From contig NZ_KE384287.1 of NCBI RefSeq assembly GCF_000424985.1, positions 17,855 through 81,854 of the forward strand: DNA of 64,000 bases, written 5' to 3'. Shown here in pieces: positions 55,205 to 64,000 of the stretch (its first letter is position 1; every line of letters begins with the position of its first letter). Source of the DNA: Arenibacter latericius DSM 15913. Lineage in GTDB: Bacteria; Bacteroidota; Bacteroidia; Flavobacteriales; Flavobacteriaceae. Below the pieces are notes generated by a model, which saw nothing but the letters and a program-made list of their open reading frames with translations, was not told the origin of the DNA and made no database searches. The translations under genes were made by a program, and so were the position numbers.

Positions 55205-55729
55205 CTATTCTTTATCTGTAGCTTCTGCACTGTCTTCCGCTGCTGCCTCTTCAGTAGCTTCTTCTTCAGCAGGAGCTGCTGCAGCTGCTGCTTCCGCTGC
55301 TCTCTTAGCGTTTACTTCTTTTTCAGCTTCTAAAGCTTTTGCCTTAGCGTCAGCTTCAGCTTTAGCTAAATCTTCAACCTTAGAACCTATTTTATTTTCT
55401 TTTTCTTCTAACCAAGCGTTGAATTTTTCTTCAACTTGCTCTTCAGTTAGGGCGCCTTTACGTACTCCACCTAACAAATGGTGCTTTAAAAGAGCTCCTT
55501 TGTAAGATAAGATTCTTTTAGCGGTATCTGAAGGCTGAGCTCCGTTATTTAGCCATTTTACGGCACCGTCTACATCTAATTCAATAGTAGCAGGATTGGT
55601 ATTTGGGTTGTAAATTCCCAATTTCTCTAAATATTTACCATCTCTTTTAGCGCGAGAATCCGCAGCTACTACCCAATAGAAAGGTTTTCCTTTTTTTCCG
55701 TGTCTTTGTAATCTAATTCTAACTGGCAT
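55205..55729 (-). CDS. rpsP: 30S ribosomal protein S16 with long C-terminal tail
   Basis: A 174-residue long-form S16. The core (VRIRLQRHGKKGKPFYWVVA, then YLEKLGIYNPN and DVDGAVKWLNNGAQPSDT) is followed by an extension rich in Ala/Glu/Lys and then Ala/Glu only (EEEATEEAAAEDSAEATDKE). It is first in the rpsP-rimM operon and has a consensus promoter. The Ala/Glu tail is common in Bacteroidota S16. Confidence 0.96.
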   Translation of the reverse strand: MPVRIRLQRHGKKGKPFYWVVAADSRAKRDGKYLEKLGIYNPNTNPATIELDVDGAVKWLNNGAQPSDTAKRILSYKGALLKHHLLGGVRKGALTEEQVEEKFNAWLEEKENKIGSKVEDLAKAEADAKAKALEAEKEVNAKRAAEAAAAAAPAEEEATEEAAAEDSAEATDKE

Positions 55730-56267
55730 ATCACATTAATTTGTAGGGTGCCCGACCCCTGATTATTAATTCTTTTTTTGCTTGGTTCTTCCAAAGCGGG
55801 TGCAAATATAATCTAATTCTGTAAATTCACAATGACACTTTATATAAATTATTGCTTTCTATATCGTTTATTGGTATAGATACAATAATTTTTCTTCTTT
55901 TCGGATTTTTTCATAAAAATTGAGTGTCAACTTTTCGGTCGAGTTTACTAGTTTCTTGTTTAATCAAAAAGCTCAATATTGTATCGGGAACCATGATTGA
56001 AATTTCCGTGTGTTTCTTAGCTTCGTTAATAACTACTTCTTAGTCCATTTTTATTACGGCTTGTATTTTCTTAATTTTACGGCTTGTTTTTAGTTTGAAT
56101 GCTACAGGGATTTTATCTAAATAAAATAGATGAAATCTTAAGAAATAAAACCCTTAGTAGAACAGGTCAAGTGTGACTTGTAATAAGGGGGTATGATAAG
56201 GTAGTATTATATGTTTTACCTTATCATGCAAACTTTAATCTTTGAACCCTAAACTTCACTGTAACCT
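55730..56267. other. Divergent intergenic region between rpsP and dnaE
   Basis: 538 bases without a gene. The rpsP promoter lies at 55803-55832 on the minus strand. No convincing dnaE promoter was found; TAATCTTTG near 56231 has one base too many for the -7 consensus. The rest is AT-rich with no recognised structure. Confidence 0.4.
55803..55832 (-). promoter_or_regulatory. Promoter for rpsP-rimM
   Basis: On the minus strand, TTG (55830-55832), 19 bases, TATATTTG (55803-55810): an exact match to the Bacteroidota -33/-7 promoter. Confidence 0.8.
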
Positions 56268-59200
56268 ATGTACCTAATTTTTGATACCGAGACCACGGGA
56301 TTGCCCAAACGATGGAATGCTCCGCATACAGACGTAGATAATTGGCCAAGATGTATACAAATTGCATGGCAGTTGCATGATGAAATGGGAAGACTTGTGG
56401 AGAGTCAGGATTTTTTGGTGCAACCAGACGGATTTAATATCCCTTATGACGCGGAGCAGATCCATGGTATTTCTACTGAATTGGCACAGGAACAAGGGGT
56501 GCCCATTAAAGAGGTGTTAGATAAGTTTAATGTTGCTTTGGGTAAGACCAAGTTTGTGGTAGGACAGAATGTGGGGTTCGACCTTAATATTATGGGGGCC
56601 GAGTTCCACCGATACGAGGTAGAAAATAGCTTGCAAGAGTTGCCTGTGCTTGATACTTGTACCGAGCATACTGCCCAATTATGTCAGATTCCTGGAGGTA
56701 GAGGAGGACGCTTTAAATTGCCTACACTTACAGAGCTCCATGAATACCTATTTGGAGAACCTTTTGCTGAGGCACATAATGCTACGGCAGATGTGGAGGC
56801 TACTACTCGTTGTTTTTTAGAACTGGTAAGGCGTGAAGAGTATACGGCGGAGCAATTGGATGTGGAGCCAGATTATTTTAAAAATTTCTCCGAGGCCAAC
56901 CCACAAGAAATTCAACTAATAGGGTTAAAGCATATTAACCTTAAAAAAGCTTCCAAAAAAATAGCTGATAAACTTTCAGTACTGGACACTGAGGTGGTAT
57001 CAAAGGAAGAAATCCAGGAGAATTTAAAGGCCCTGGAAGATGCGCCATTTGTGCATCTCCATAATCACTCCCAGTTCTCCGTATTACAGTCTACCATGTC
57101 TGTTGCAGAGCTAGTGCAAAAAGCAGCCCAAGAAAAGATGCCTGCGGTGGCACTTACCGATCACGGAAATATGATGGGGGCTTTTCACTTTGTAAGTGCG
57201 GTAAACTCTCATAATGCAAAAGTAAAGGCTAAGAATGCCGAAGCAGTGGAGAAAGGAGAGGAGCCAACAGAGCAAAAGATTACGGCTATTTTGGGCTGTG
57301 AATTCAATGTTTGTGAGGACCATACCAATAAAAGTGTAAAAGATAACGGGTATCAGATTGTAATTTTAGCCAAAAATAAAAGAGGATACCATAACATGGC
57401 TAAAATGTCGTCCATCGCCTATACGGACGGATTTTATTATGTGCCTAGAATAGATCGTAAGATTATAGAGCAGTATAAGGAAGATTTAATTGTACTGACT
57501 GGAAACCTCTATGGTGAGGTGCCAGGGAAAATATTGAATGTAGGAGAGAATCAGGCGGAAGAAGCTTTATTATGGTGGAAAGAACAGTTTGGCGATGACC
57601 TGTATATAGAAATCATGCGCCATGGGCAGGAAGATGAAGATAGGGTAAATCAAGTTTTAATAGCCTTTGCCAAAAAGCATCAAGTAAAATTGGTAGCCAC
57701 CAATAATACCTATTACGGGTCTAAGGAAGATGCAGATGCTCATGATGTGCTCTTGTGTGTAAAGGACGGTGAAAAACAGGCTACCCCTATTGGTCGGGGA
57801 CGTGGATATCGGTTTGGGCTTCCCAACCAAGAATATTACTTTAAGTCGGCAGACCAGATGAAAGAGGTCTTTAAAGATCTGCCAGAATCCATTATAAATA
57901 TTCAGGAGGTAGTAGATAAGGTAGAGCCCTTTGAGCTTGCTCGTGATGTGTTATTGCCAAAATTTGATATTCCAGATGATTTTAAGGTGGCTCAAGATGA
58001 GGAAGATGGAGGTAAAAGAGGAGAAAATGCCTACCTAAGACATATTACGTACGAAGGCGCTAAAATGCGTTATGGGGAAATTACCGACGAGATAAGGGAG
58101 CGATTAGATTTTGAGCTTTCTATTATTGAGAATTCTGGTTATCCAGGATACTTCCTAATTGTGGAAGACTTTATTCGGGAGGCAAGGAAAATGGATGTGT
58201 CTGTAGGGCCAGGAAGGGGGTCCGCAGCAGGGTCAGTAGTGGCCTATTGTCTTACTATTACCAATATAGACCCACTAAAATACGATCTGCTTTTTGAGCG
58301 GTTCTTAAATCCGGACAGGGTGTCCATGCCCGATATTGATATCGATTTTGATGATGAGGGCAGGGGACGTGTAATGGATTATGTGATTAAAAAGTATGGA
58401 GCCAATCAGGTGGCGCAGATTATCACCTATGGTACCATGGCGGCAAAATCTTCTATACGGGACACTGCAAGGGTGTTAGACTTGCCGCTGGGAGACGCAG
58501 ATAGGATATCTAAGCTGATTCCTACTATGTCTAAACTAAGTAAGATATTTGGGGTAAGTGAGGCCGATTTAAAGAAGAAATTCCGAGCAGAGGATTTGGA
58601 GAAGGTGCATGAGCTACTCAATATTTCTGAAGGGGAAGATCTGGAAGGGCAGACCGTACAAATGGCGAGGATATTGGAGGGGTCTGTAAGGAATACGGGG
58701 ATTCACGCTTGTGGGGTGATCATTACTCCTAGTGATATCACCAACTTTGTACCTGTAGCCACAGCAAAAGATTCGGATCTGTACGTTACCCAGTTTGATA
58801 ACTCGGTGGTAGAGAATGCCGGACTCCTAAAGATGGATTTCTTAGGATTAAAAACCTTAACCCTGATTAAGGATACTGTAAAGATTGTTAAGGCCAAGCA
58901 TGGAATAGACTTGGTGCCAGACGATTTTCCTTTAGATGACCAGAAGACCTATGAGCTGTTTCAAAGAGGGGAGACGGTAGGGGTGTTTCAGTATGAATCT
59001 CCTGGGATGCAGAAACACATGAAGGACCTAAAGCCTACGGTGTTTGATGACCTTATTGCTATGAACGCCTTGTACAGACCAGGGCCAATGGAATACATTC
59101 CTAGCTTTATTGCTCGTAAACACGGAGATGAGGAGATTTCCTATGATCTTCCCGATATGGAGGAATACCTGAAGGAGACCTATGGTATTACCGTGTACCA

Positions 59201-60653
59201 GGAGCAGGTGATGTTGCTGTCTCAGAAATTGGCGGGCTTTTCTAAGGGTGATGCCGATGTTTTGAGGAAGGCTATGGGGAAAAAGATATTTGCCCTACTA
59301 GAAAAGTTAAAACCTCAGTTTCTGGATGGAGGTGAAGAAAGAGGTCATCCTAGGGAGGTGCTCGAGAAAATTTGGAAGGACTGGGAGGCTTTTGCTTCGT
59401 ATGCTTTTAATAAGAGTCACTCTACCTGTTATGCTTATATCGCCTATCAGACCGCTTATTTAAAAGCACATTATCCGGCAGAATATATGGCGGCGGTGCT
59501 TTCTAATAACATGAACGATATTAAACAAGTTACCTTCTTTATGGAGGAGTGTAAGCGCATGGGATTGGAAGTACTAGGGCCAGACGTTAATGAATCCTTC
59601 TATAAGTTTGCTGTTAATGCCGAAGGGGCAGTTCGTTTTGGTATGGGCGCTATTAAAGGAGTAGGGCGTGGAGCAGTGGAAACCATAGTAGAGAATAGGA
59701 CGGAAGATGGACATTATAGATCTGTTTTTGACTTAGCAAAACGGATCGATTTGCGGGCGGCTAATAAGAGAGCTTTTGAAAACCTGGCACTTGCTGGTGG
59801 GTTCGATTCTTTTGGGGATACGCATAGAGCACAATATTTCCATGATGAAGGAGATGGAGTAACCTTTTTAGAGAAAGTGATTCGCTATGGAAACAAATAC
59901 CAGGAAAATGAAAACTCGGCTCAAGTAAGTTTGTTTGGAGATGCTAGTGAGGTGCAGATTCCAGAACCTATAGTTCCGCCTTGTGAGGAATGGGGCACCA
60001 TGGAGAAACTTCGAAGAGAAAAGGAAGTGGTTGGGATATATATATCTGGTCATCCATTAGATGATTTTGAGGTAGAAATAAAAGCTTTTACCAATGCCAA
60101 TATTAGTGCTGTTGCCAATATGAGCGAATATGTAAATAAAGAACTCACTTTTGCGGGGGTCATCTCTGATGTGCAGCATCGGGTTTCCAAAAATGGAAAG
60201 GGATGGGCGTCTTTTATTGTAGAAGATTATGGCGACTCACTAGAATTTAGAATTTTTGGGGAAGAGTATTTAAAATATAGGCACTTCTTAATGATTAATT
60301 CTTTTGCCTATTTTAAGGTGTTTATCAAAGAAGGATGGGTAAATCGGGATACCGGAAAAAAAGGAGAGCCTAGGATGCAGTACAATATGATTATGATGCT
60401 GCAGGATGTAATGGAAACCTTTGCCAAAAAACTGACTATAAATTTAGATGTTGCTCAATTAAAGGAAGATAACATAATGGAACTAAAAGATATTTTGGTG
60501 TCGCATTCAGGAAGTCATCCGCTGAACTTTATAGTTTATGAAATGAAAGAGAAAATTAAGGTTAACATGACCAGTAGAAAACAGAAAATTAATATTTCAA
60601 GCGAGCTACTGATGCAGTTAAAAGAAAAAGAAGTACATTACAAGTTAAATTAG
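56268..60653 (+). CDS. dnaE: DNA polymerase III alpha subunit with N-terminal proofreading exonuclease
   Basis: A 1461-residue replicative polymerase. Residues 1-190 form a DEDDh 3'-5' exonuclease (FDTETTGLP; VVGQNVGFDLNI; EAHNATADVEAT with the catalytic His and Asp). The PHP domain follows (FVHLHNHSQFSVLQS and LTDHGNMMGAF). The polymerase active site contains VGPGRGSAAGSVVAYC and PDIDIDFDDEGR. Near the C terminus lie HhH motifs and an OB fold (ELTFAGVISDVQHRVSKNGK). The fusion puts proofreading and synthesis in one chain, whereas E. coli uses separate DnaE and DnaQ. In my recollection this is the usual form in flavobacteria. The start is the ATG at 56268. Confidence 0.96.
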   Translation: MYLIFDTETTGLPKRWNAPHTDVDNWPRCIQIAWQLHDEMGRLVESQDFLVQPDGFNIPYDAEQIHGISTELAQEQGVPIKEVLDKFNVALGKTKFVVGQNVGFDLNIMGAEFHRYEVENSLQELPVLDTCTEHTAQLCQIPGGRGGRFKLPTLTELHEYLFGEPFAEAHNATADVEATTRCFLELVRREEYTAEQLDVEPDYFKNFSEANPQEIQLIGLKHINLKKASKKIADKLSVLDTEVVSKEEIQENLKALEDAPFVHLHNHSQFSVLQSTMSVAELVQKAAQEKMPAVALTDHGNMMGAFHFVSAVNSHNAKVKAKNAEAVEKGEEPTEQKITAILGCEFNVCEDHTNKSVKDNGYQIVILAKNKRGYHNMAKMSSIAYTDGFYYVPRIDRKIIEQYKEDLIVLTGNLYGEVPGKILNVGENQAEEALLWWKEQFGDDLYIEIMRHGQEDEDRVNQVLIAFAKKHQVKLVATNNTYYGSKEDADAHDVLLCVKDGEKQATPIGRGRGYRFGLPNQEYYFKSADQMKEVFKDLPESIINIQEVVDKVEPFELARDVLLPKFDIPDDFKVAQDEEDGGKRGENAYLRHITYEGAKMRYGEITDEIRERLDFELSIIENSGYPGYFLIVEDFIREARKMDVSVGPGRGSAAGSVVAYCLTITNIDPLKYDLLFERFLNPDRVSMPDIDIDFDDEGRGRVMDYVIKKYGANQVAQIITYGTMAAKSSIRDTARVLDLPLGDADRISKLIPTMSKLSKIFGVSEADLKKKFRAEDLEKVHELLNISEGEDLEGQTVQMARILEGSVRNTGIHACGVIITPSDITNFVPVATAKDSDLYVTQFDNSVVENAGLLKMDFLGLKTLTLIKDTVKIVKAKHGIDLVPDDFPLDDQKTYELFQRGETVGVFQYESPGMQKHMKDLKPTVFDDLIAMNALYRPGPMEYIPSFIARKHGDEEISYDLPDMEEYLKETYGITVYQEQVMLLSQKLAGFSKGDADVLRKAMGKKIFALLEKLKPQFLDGGEERGHPREVLEKIWKDWEAFASYAFNKSHSTCYAYIAYQTAYLKAHYPAEYMAAVLSNNMNDIKQVTFFMEECKRMGLEVLGPDVNESFYKFAVNAEGAVRFGMGAIKGVGRGAVETIVENRTEDGHYRSVFDLAKRIDLRAANKRAFENLALAGGFDSFGDTHRAQYFHDEGDGVTFLEKVIRYGNKYQENENSAQVSLFGDASEVQIPEPIVPPCEEWGTMEKLRREKEVVGIYISGHPLDDFEVEIKAFTNANISAVANMSEYVNKELTFAGVISDVQHRVSKNGKGWASFIVEDYGDSLEFRIFGEEYLKYRHFLMINSFAYFKVFIKEGWVNRDTGKKGEPRMQYNMIMMLQDVMETFAKKLTINLDVAQLKEDNIMELKDILVSHSGSHPLNFIVYEMKEKIKVNMTSRKQKINISSELLMQLKEKEVHYKLN

Positions 60654-60771
60654 ATTTACTGTAGGTAAGTGGTAGGTGGTTAGGGCTTTACAGCTTGCAG
60701 AATAAGCTTTGTTGATATTGTCATAACCAAAACCAATAATAAGTATGTAAGGAAAAGGCAAAATAATTGTC

Positions 60772-60779
60772 TAAGTTTG
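60772..60779 (+). promoter_or_regulatory. Promoter -7 for trxA
   Basis: TAAGTTTG matches TAnnTTTG and lies 24 bases before the trxA ATG. No good -33 was seen. Confidence 0.45.
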
Positions 60780-60803
60780 TATAATATTTAAAAATTAAAA
60801 AAC

Positions 60804-61121
60804 ATGGCATTAGAAATAACAGATGCTACTTTTGATGAAGTAGTGCTAAAAAGTGACAAACCAGTAGTAGTTGATTTTTGGGCAGCATGGTGTGGACCTT
60901 GTAGAATGGTAGGTCCTATCATTGAAGAGGTAAGTGCAGAATACGAGGGCAAAGCCGTTGTAGGAAAGGTTGATGTAGACGCTAACCAAGAGTTTGCTGC
61001 TAAATACGGTGTAAGGAATATTCCTACTGTATTGGTATTTAAAGATGGTGAAATTGTGAACAGACAAGTTGGCGTTTCTCCTAAGAAAGTTTATACCGAT
61101 GCAATAGACGCATTGTTGTAA
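60804..61121 (+). CDS. trxA: Thioredoxin
   Basis: A 105-residue cytoplasmic thioredoxin with the active site W-C-G-P-C (FWAAWCGPCRMV), the cis-Pro segment NIPTVLVFKDG and the standard length. It reduces protein disulfides. It follows dnaE by about 150 bases with its own promoter-like element. A strong terminator is at 61143. Confidence 0.97.
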   Translation: MALEITDATFDEVVLKSDKPVVVDFWAAWCGPCRMVGPIIEEVSAEYEGKAVVGKVDVDANQEFAAKYGVRNIPTVLVFKDGEIVNRQVGVSPKKVYTDAIDALL

Positions 61122-61142
61122 GCCTATTAAAAGAAAACAGAT

Positions 61143-61178
61143 AAAAAAATCCTGCCGTTTGGCGGGATTTTTTTTTGG
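61143..61178 (+). terminator. Terminator after trxA
   Basis: AAAAAATCCTGCC pairs with GGCGGGATTTTTTT (TCCTGCC 61150-61156, GGCGGGA 61161-61167), with a long T-run. Confidence 0.85.
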
Positions 61179-61298
61179 TCGTAATTCGTAGGGATATGCT
61201 AAGTGCTTTGTAGAAGTGAGTGAAGTAAAATAGGAAGAACTAATCCCATTCTTTAGGGACTATTTCATATGAGGCTGTTTCTTCGTTATATTAGCAAT

Positions 61299-62228
61299 AT
61301 GAATATACAGTCCGAGATACATAAAGCGCAACTCTTCCAGAATTTGGAGTTGCTGGCAAATCAAGTGATGGAAGGTTTTATAAGTGGTATTCATAAAAGT
61401 CCCTTCCACGGTTTCTCGGCAGAATTTGCAGAGCATAAGATTTATAATAAGGGAGAAAGTACCAAGCATATAGATTGGAAGTTATATGCCAAGACCGATA
61501 AGTTGTATACTAAGCGCTATGAGGAGGAAACTAATTTGCGTTGTCATATTATATTAGACAATTCTGCCTCCATGTATTATCCAGAAGTAAAACAGCTTAA
61601 TTTAGATAATTTAAATAAGATTGGTTTTGGAGTACTTGCCACTGCAGTGTTAATGCAAATATTAAAAAAGCAGCGAGATGCTGTTGGTTTAAGTGTGTAT
61701 TCTGATAGTTATAGTTATTATGCTTCGGAAAAGAGTAGTGAAAGGCATCACCAAATGTTATTGGCTAAATTAAGTGAGATAGGCATGGATACTAAACCAG
61801 CCAAGGAAACAGAGACCTATGCCTATTTACATCTGATAGCGGAAAAATTAAAACGACGTAGTCTTGTAATCCTTTTTACAGATATGTTTCAGACTGCTGT
61901 TGCGGATGAAAAGTTGTTTGAGGCGCTACAGCATTTAAAATATAATAAACACAAAGTAGTCTTATTCCATATTACGGATAGAGAAACGGAACTCTCCTTT
62001 AATTTTGATAATACACCTAAGCGTTTTTTAGATATTGAAACGGGTGCACATGTAGATTTGTATCCTGATGCTATTAAAGAGGCTTATGAAAAGGAAGTGC
62101 AGGAATATTTTAATGCTATTAAGTTAAAATGTGCCCAATATAAAATAAAGTATGTGGAGGTCGATGTACGGGGCGATTTCTCGAAGGTGATGAACACCTT
62201 TATGGTCGAAAGAAAAAAAATTACCTAA
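61299..62228 (+). CDS. DUF58 domain protein
   Basis: A protein of about 309 residues. The DUF58 core is visible: FHGFSAEFAEHKIYNKGES, HIDWKLYAKTDKLYTKRYEEETNLR, then a vWA-like segment with IILDNSASM and LVILFTDMF. DUF58 proteins usually work with MoxR AAA+ ATPases, but none lies next to this gene. The ATG at 61299 (MNIQSEIHKAQ) is preferred to an upstream ATG at 61269. tRNA-Asp follows. Confidence 0.85.
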   Translation: MNIQSEIHKAQLFQNLELLANQVMEGFISGIHKSPFHGFSAEFAEHKIYNKGESTKHIDWKLYAKTDKLYTKRYEEETNLRCHIILDNSASMYYPEVKQLNLDNLNKIGFGVLATAVLMQILKKQRDAVGLSVYSDSYSYYASEKSSERHHQMLLAKLSEIGMDTKPAKETETYAYLHLIAEKLKRRSLVILFTDMFQTAVADEKLFEALQHLKYNKHKVVLFHITDRETELSFNFDNTPKRFLDIETGAHVDLYPDAIKEAYEKEVQEYFNAIKLKCAQYKIKYVEVDVRGDFSKVMNTFMVERKKIT

Positions 62229-62253
62229 AAATTGAAAATTTTTCGAAAAAAAG

Positions 62254-62284
62254 TTTGTGCAATTGAAATAGGGGTGTATATTTG
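62254..62284 (+). promoter_or_regulatory. Promoter for tRNA-Asp
   Basis: TTTG (62254-62257), 19 bases, TATATTTG (62277-62284): an exact consensus Bacteroidota promoter, 17 bases before the mature tRNA. Confidence 0.8.
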
Positions 62285-62301
62285 CACTCGCTAAACGCCA
62301 C

Positions 62302-62375
62302 GGTTCGGTAGTTCAGTTGGTTAGAATACCTGCCTGTCACGCAGGGGGTCGCGGGTTCGAGTCCCGTCCGGACCG
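62302..62375 (+). tRNA. tRNA-Asp (anticodon GTC)
   Basis: The acceptor stem GGTTCGG pairs with CCGGACC (one T-G). The anticodon loop CTGTCAC carries GTC. The T arm is GCGGG-TTCGAGT-CCCGT, and the discriminator is G. CCA is not fully encoded. A strong terminator follows at 62385. Confidence 0.97.
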
Positions 62376-62384
62376 CAAGTAAAT

Positions 62385-62417
62385 AAAGGCCTTCAAGAAA
62401 TTGAAGGCCTTTTTCAT
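62385..62417 (+). terminator. Terminator after tRNA-Asp
   Basis: AAAGGCCTTCAA (62385-62396) pairs with TTGAAGGCCTTT (62401-62412), followed by T residues. Confidence 0.9.
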
Positions 62418-62518
62418 TTCCATTTATAAACTATTTATAAACATTTTTTGGGATCATGACCAAATGTTGTGTTTATGCAAAAATTGTGGTTAAGAATTCT
62501 AGGACTTTAGGTTTCTTT

Positions 62519-62626
62519 ATGAAAAAAACATCGAATCCAATGACTAATAGTGAAAAAGTTTTGGATGATTTTTACAATGTAACCTTTATTATGATATGGA
62601 ATGGTCTTGAAAGACCAAATCACTGA
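62519..62626 (+). CDS. Possible small protein (35 codons)
   Basis: An ATG at 62519 opens a 35-codon frame (KKTSNPMTNSEKVLDDFYNV...) ending in TGA directly abutting the stop of the convergent HTCS gene. There is no recognisable domain or promoter. The hairpin TGGTCT-TGAA-AGACCA (62602-62617) overlaps its 3' end. It may be chance; it is recorded because it is complete and intergenic. Confidence 0.2.
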   Translation: MKKTSNPMTNSEKVLDDFYNVTFIMIWNGLERPNH

Positions 62627-64000
62627 TTACTCGTGATTAACTTCTTGTGATTGCAAATATTCAGAAGGGGGCACACCATATTCTGCTTTGAAGCATCTTG
62701 TGAAATACGATGGATTGTTAAAGCCTACCATATATACAATTTCGTTTACTGCGTAGCGCTTATCCAAAAGTAAGTTAGCCGCTCGTTTTAATCGTATTAA
62801 TCGTATGAAATGAATGGCGGATAAACCCGTCAAGACCCTGATTTTTCGATAGAGTTGATCTGGACTCATTAAAAGTTTTTCTGCGAGGTCCTGAACGGAA
62901 AAATCGGATTCCGATATATGTTTATCTATAGTGCCTATTACCTTTTCTATAAACTCTTCGTCTACGGAGGAAGGAGTAGATTGCTCAGATACGGAGGTTG
63001 ACAGAAGAAACTTCTTTTTCATCGCTTCCCGGTGTTCAATTAGGTTTTTTACCATGGTTAATAATAACTTACTGTTGAAGGGCTTTTCCAAATAGGCGTC
63101 ACTTCCCTTTTCAAACCCTTCAATTTTAGTATCCACAGTGTTTTTAGCAGTTAATAGTATCACTGGGATGTGCGAGGTGTTTAAATTGGTCTTTATACGA
63201 TCACAAACCTCAAGGCCATCCATGCCTTCCATCATTACGTCCGAGATTACAAGATCGGGCAATCTCTTATTGGTTATAGATAGGCCCAAGGTCCCATTTT
63301 CGGCCTCAAGAACATGATAGTCTTGTTGTAATATTTCCCTTAGGTAATCCCTTATATCGTAATTATCATCGATTACTAACACAGTGGCCTTTTTCGAAGA
63401 GTTCTTTGTTTCCGCCTTTTTGGAGGCAGGATTAACGTCCATTTCATTATAGGAATCATATTCGGGATACACATCTTGATTTGGTAGTAAGGGAAGATGA
63501 ATAATAAATTCAGACCCAAGGTTTTCTGTGCTTTTAACTTCAATGTGGCCGTTGTGTAGGTCTATGTATTTCTTAACTAAAGCCACACCAATTCCAGTGC
63601 CGGGGAATTGGTGGTTGTTTTTGGATCTATAAAACCTAGTGAATATATTTTCCAACTCATCTTCAGGGATTCCTACTCCCGTATCTTTAACCACAATTAA
63701 GGTCTGTTTTTCATCCTGATTGAAATGAATCATAATCTGGCCATACTTAGGCGTAAATTTAATAGCATTGGACAGCAAATTGAAAAATACCGATTCCAGC
63801 TTTTGTGGGTCTGCAACAATCCATATTTTATCTTCCGGAGAGGAGATGTCTAAATCAACTTCTTTGTTCTGAGCTAGTCCACTAAACTGATAGTGGATAT
63901 TTTGAACAAATGAATTTAATTCGATTCGCCTTAAATCCAGTTGAATATTATTCGCTTCCGCTTTTCTGAAATCTAAGATCTGGTTTACCAAACTAAAAAG
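62627..64000 (-). CDS. Hybrid two-component system regulator (HTCS), 5' part beyond the window
   Basis: A partial gene running off the right edge; at least 457 residues are visible. In order: the end of a HisKA dimerisation helix (LVNQILDFRKAEANN), an HATPase domain (NLLSNAIKFTPKYG; VKDTGVGIPEDELENIF; GTGIGVALVKKYI), a REC domain (VLVIDDNYDIRDYL; phospho-Asp in LVISDVMMEGMDG; Lys in AYLEKPF) and a C-terminal AraC HTH pair (FSVQDLAEKLLMSPDQLYRKI; GFNNPSYFTRCFKAEYGVPPSEYL). HTCS proteins normally carry an extracellular Reg_prop/Y_Y_Y sensor and control polysaccharide-utilisation genes; those parts would be to the right of the window. Confidence 0.92.
   Translation of the reverse strand, partial: LFSLVNQILDFRKAEANNIQLDLRRIELNSFVQNIHYQFSGLAQNKEVDLDISSPEDKIWIVADPQKLESVFFNLLSNAIKFTPKYGQIMIHFNQDEKQTLIVVKDTGVGIPEDELENIFTRFYRSKNNHQFPGTGIGVALVKKYIDLHNGHIEVKSTENLGSEFIIHLPLLPNQDVYPEYDSYNEMDVNPASKKAETKNSSKKATVLVIDDNYDIRDYLREILQQDYHVLEAENGTLGLSITNKRLPDLVISDVMMEGMDGLEVCDRIKTNLNTSHIPVILLTAKNTVDTKIEGFEKGSDAYLEKPFNSKLLLTMVKNLIEHREAMKKKFLLSTSVSEQSTPSSVDEEFIEKVIGTIDKHISESDFSVQDLAEKLLMSPDQLYRKIRVLTGLSAIHFIRLIRLKRAANLLLDKRYAVNEIVYMVGFNNPSYFTRCFKAEYGVPPSEYLQSQEVNHE

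Overview
This 64 kb window comes from the chromosome of a low-GC Bacteroidota, almost certainly a marine-type member of the Flavobacteriaceae. The evidence is: type IX secretion (T9SS) C-terminal sorting domains on secreted enzymes; LytS/LytR-type and hybrid (HTCS) two-component systems; an alginate-export-type porin, a sulfatase and a sialidase; DUF4286, DUF4369 and GEVED families; a DnaE with a fused proofreading exonuclease; and repeated matches to the Bacteroidota promoter (TTG, about 19 nt, TAnnTTTG). Those promoters also correct several starts (metG, prs, serS, the small Cys-rich gene). The genus cannot be named from sequence alone.

Layout. 1-900: an IS200/IS605-like (RAYT-type) transposase flanked by six copies of a 67-71 bp structured repeat. 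920-11800: a small Cys-rich protein, tex, metG, yraN, a conserved ACT-like protein, a thioredoxin-like exported protein and mfd. 12000-17800: a T9SS sialidase gene interrupted by an in-frame TGA, its downstream FN3-type lipoprotein, and an alginate-export-type porin. 18200-22400: an accessory cassette on the minus strand: M6-family metalloprotease without a signal peptide, a free-standing copy of that protease's C-terminal domain, a proline-rich protein, and a ComEC-like metallo-beta-lactamase-fold hydrolase. 22700-27300: a TPR sensor kinase and LytTR regulator, divergent from an outer-membrane barrel and a lipoprotein.

27400-30000: tRNA-Leu, prs, rplY, pth. 30000-34500: a second 'T9SS enzyme + FN3 lipoprotein' pair, here with a reprolysin-like metalloprotease, clearly paralogous to the sialidase pair. 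34500-50300: mostly housekeeping genes (ribF, an HTTM membrane protein, serS, a TPR protein, rsmA, mgtE, a 2-hydroxyacid dehydrogenase, small proteins, an OlsF-like lipid acyltransferase, aspartate kinase, a GNAT enzyme, fbp). 50300-56300: a TerB-like protein, glutaryl-CoA dehydrogenase-like enzyme, trmN6, sulfatase, rimM and rpsP. 56268-64000: dnaE, trxA, a DUF58 protein, tRNA-Asp and the 3' part of an HTCS regulator that runs off the window.

The most promising undescribed material is the M6 protease/MBL cassette (18.2-22.4 kb), the duplicated T9SS-enzyme plus FN3-lipoprotein pairs sharing an unnamed module of about 155 residues, and the transposase-associated repeat cluster at the left edge, whose hairpins show compensatory changes.
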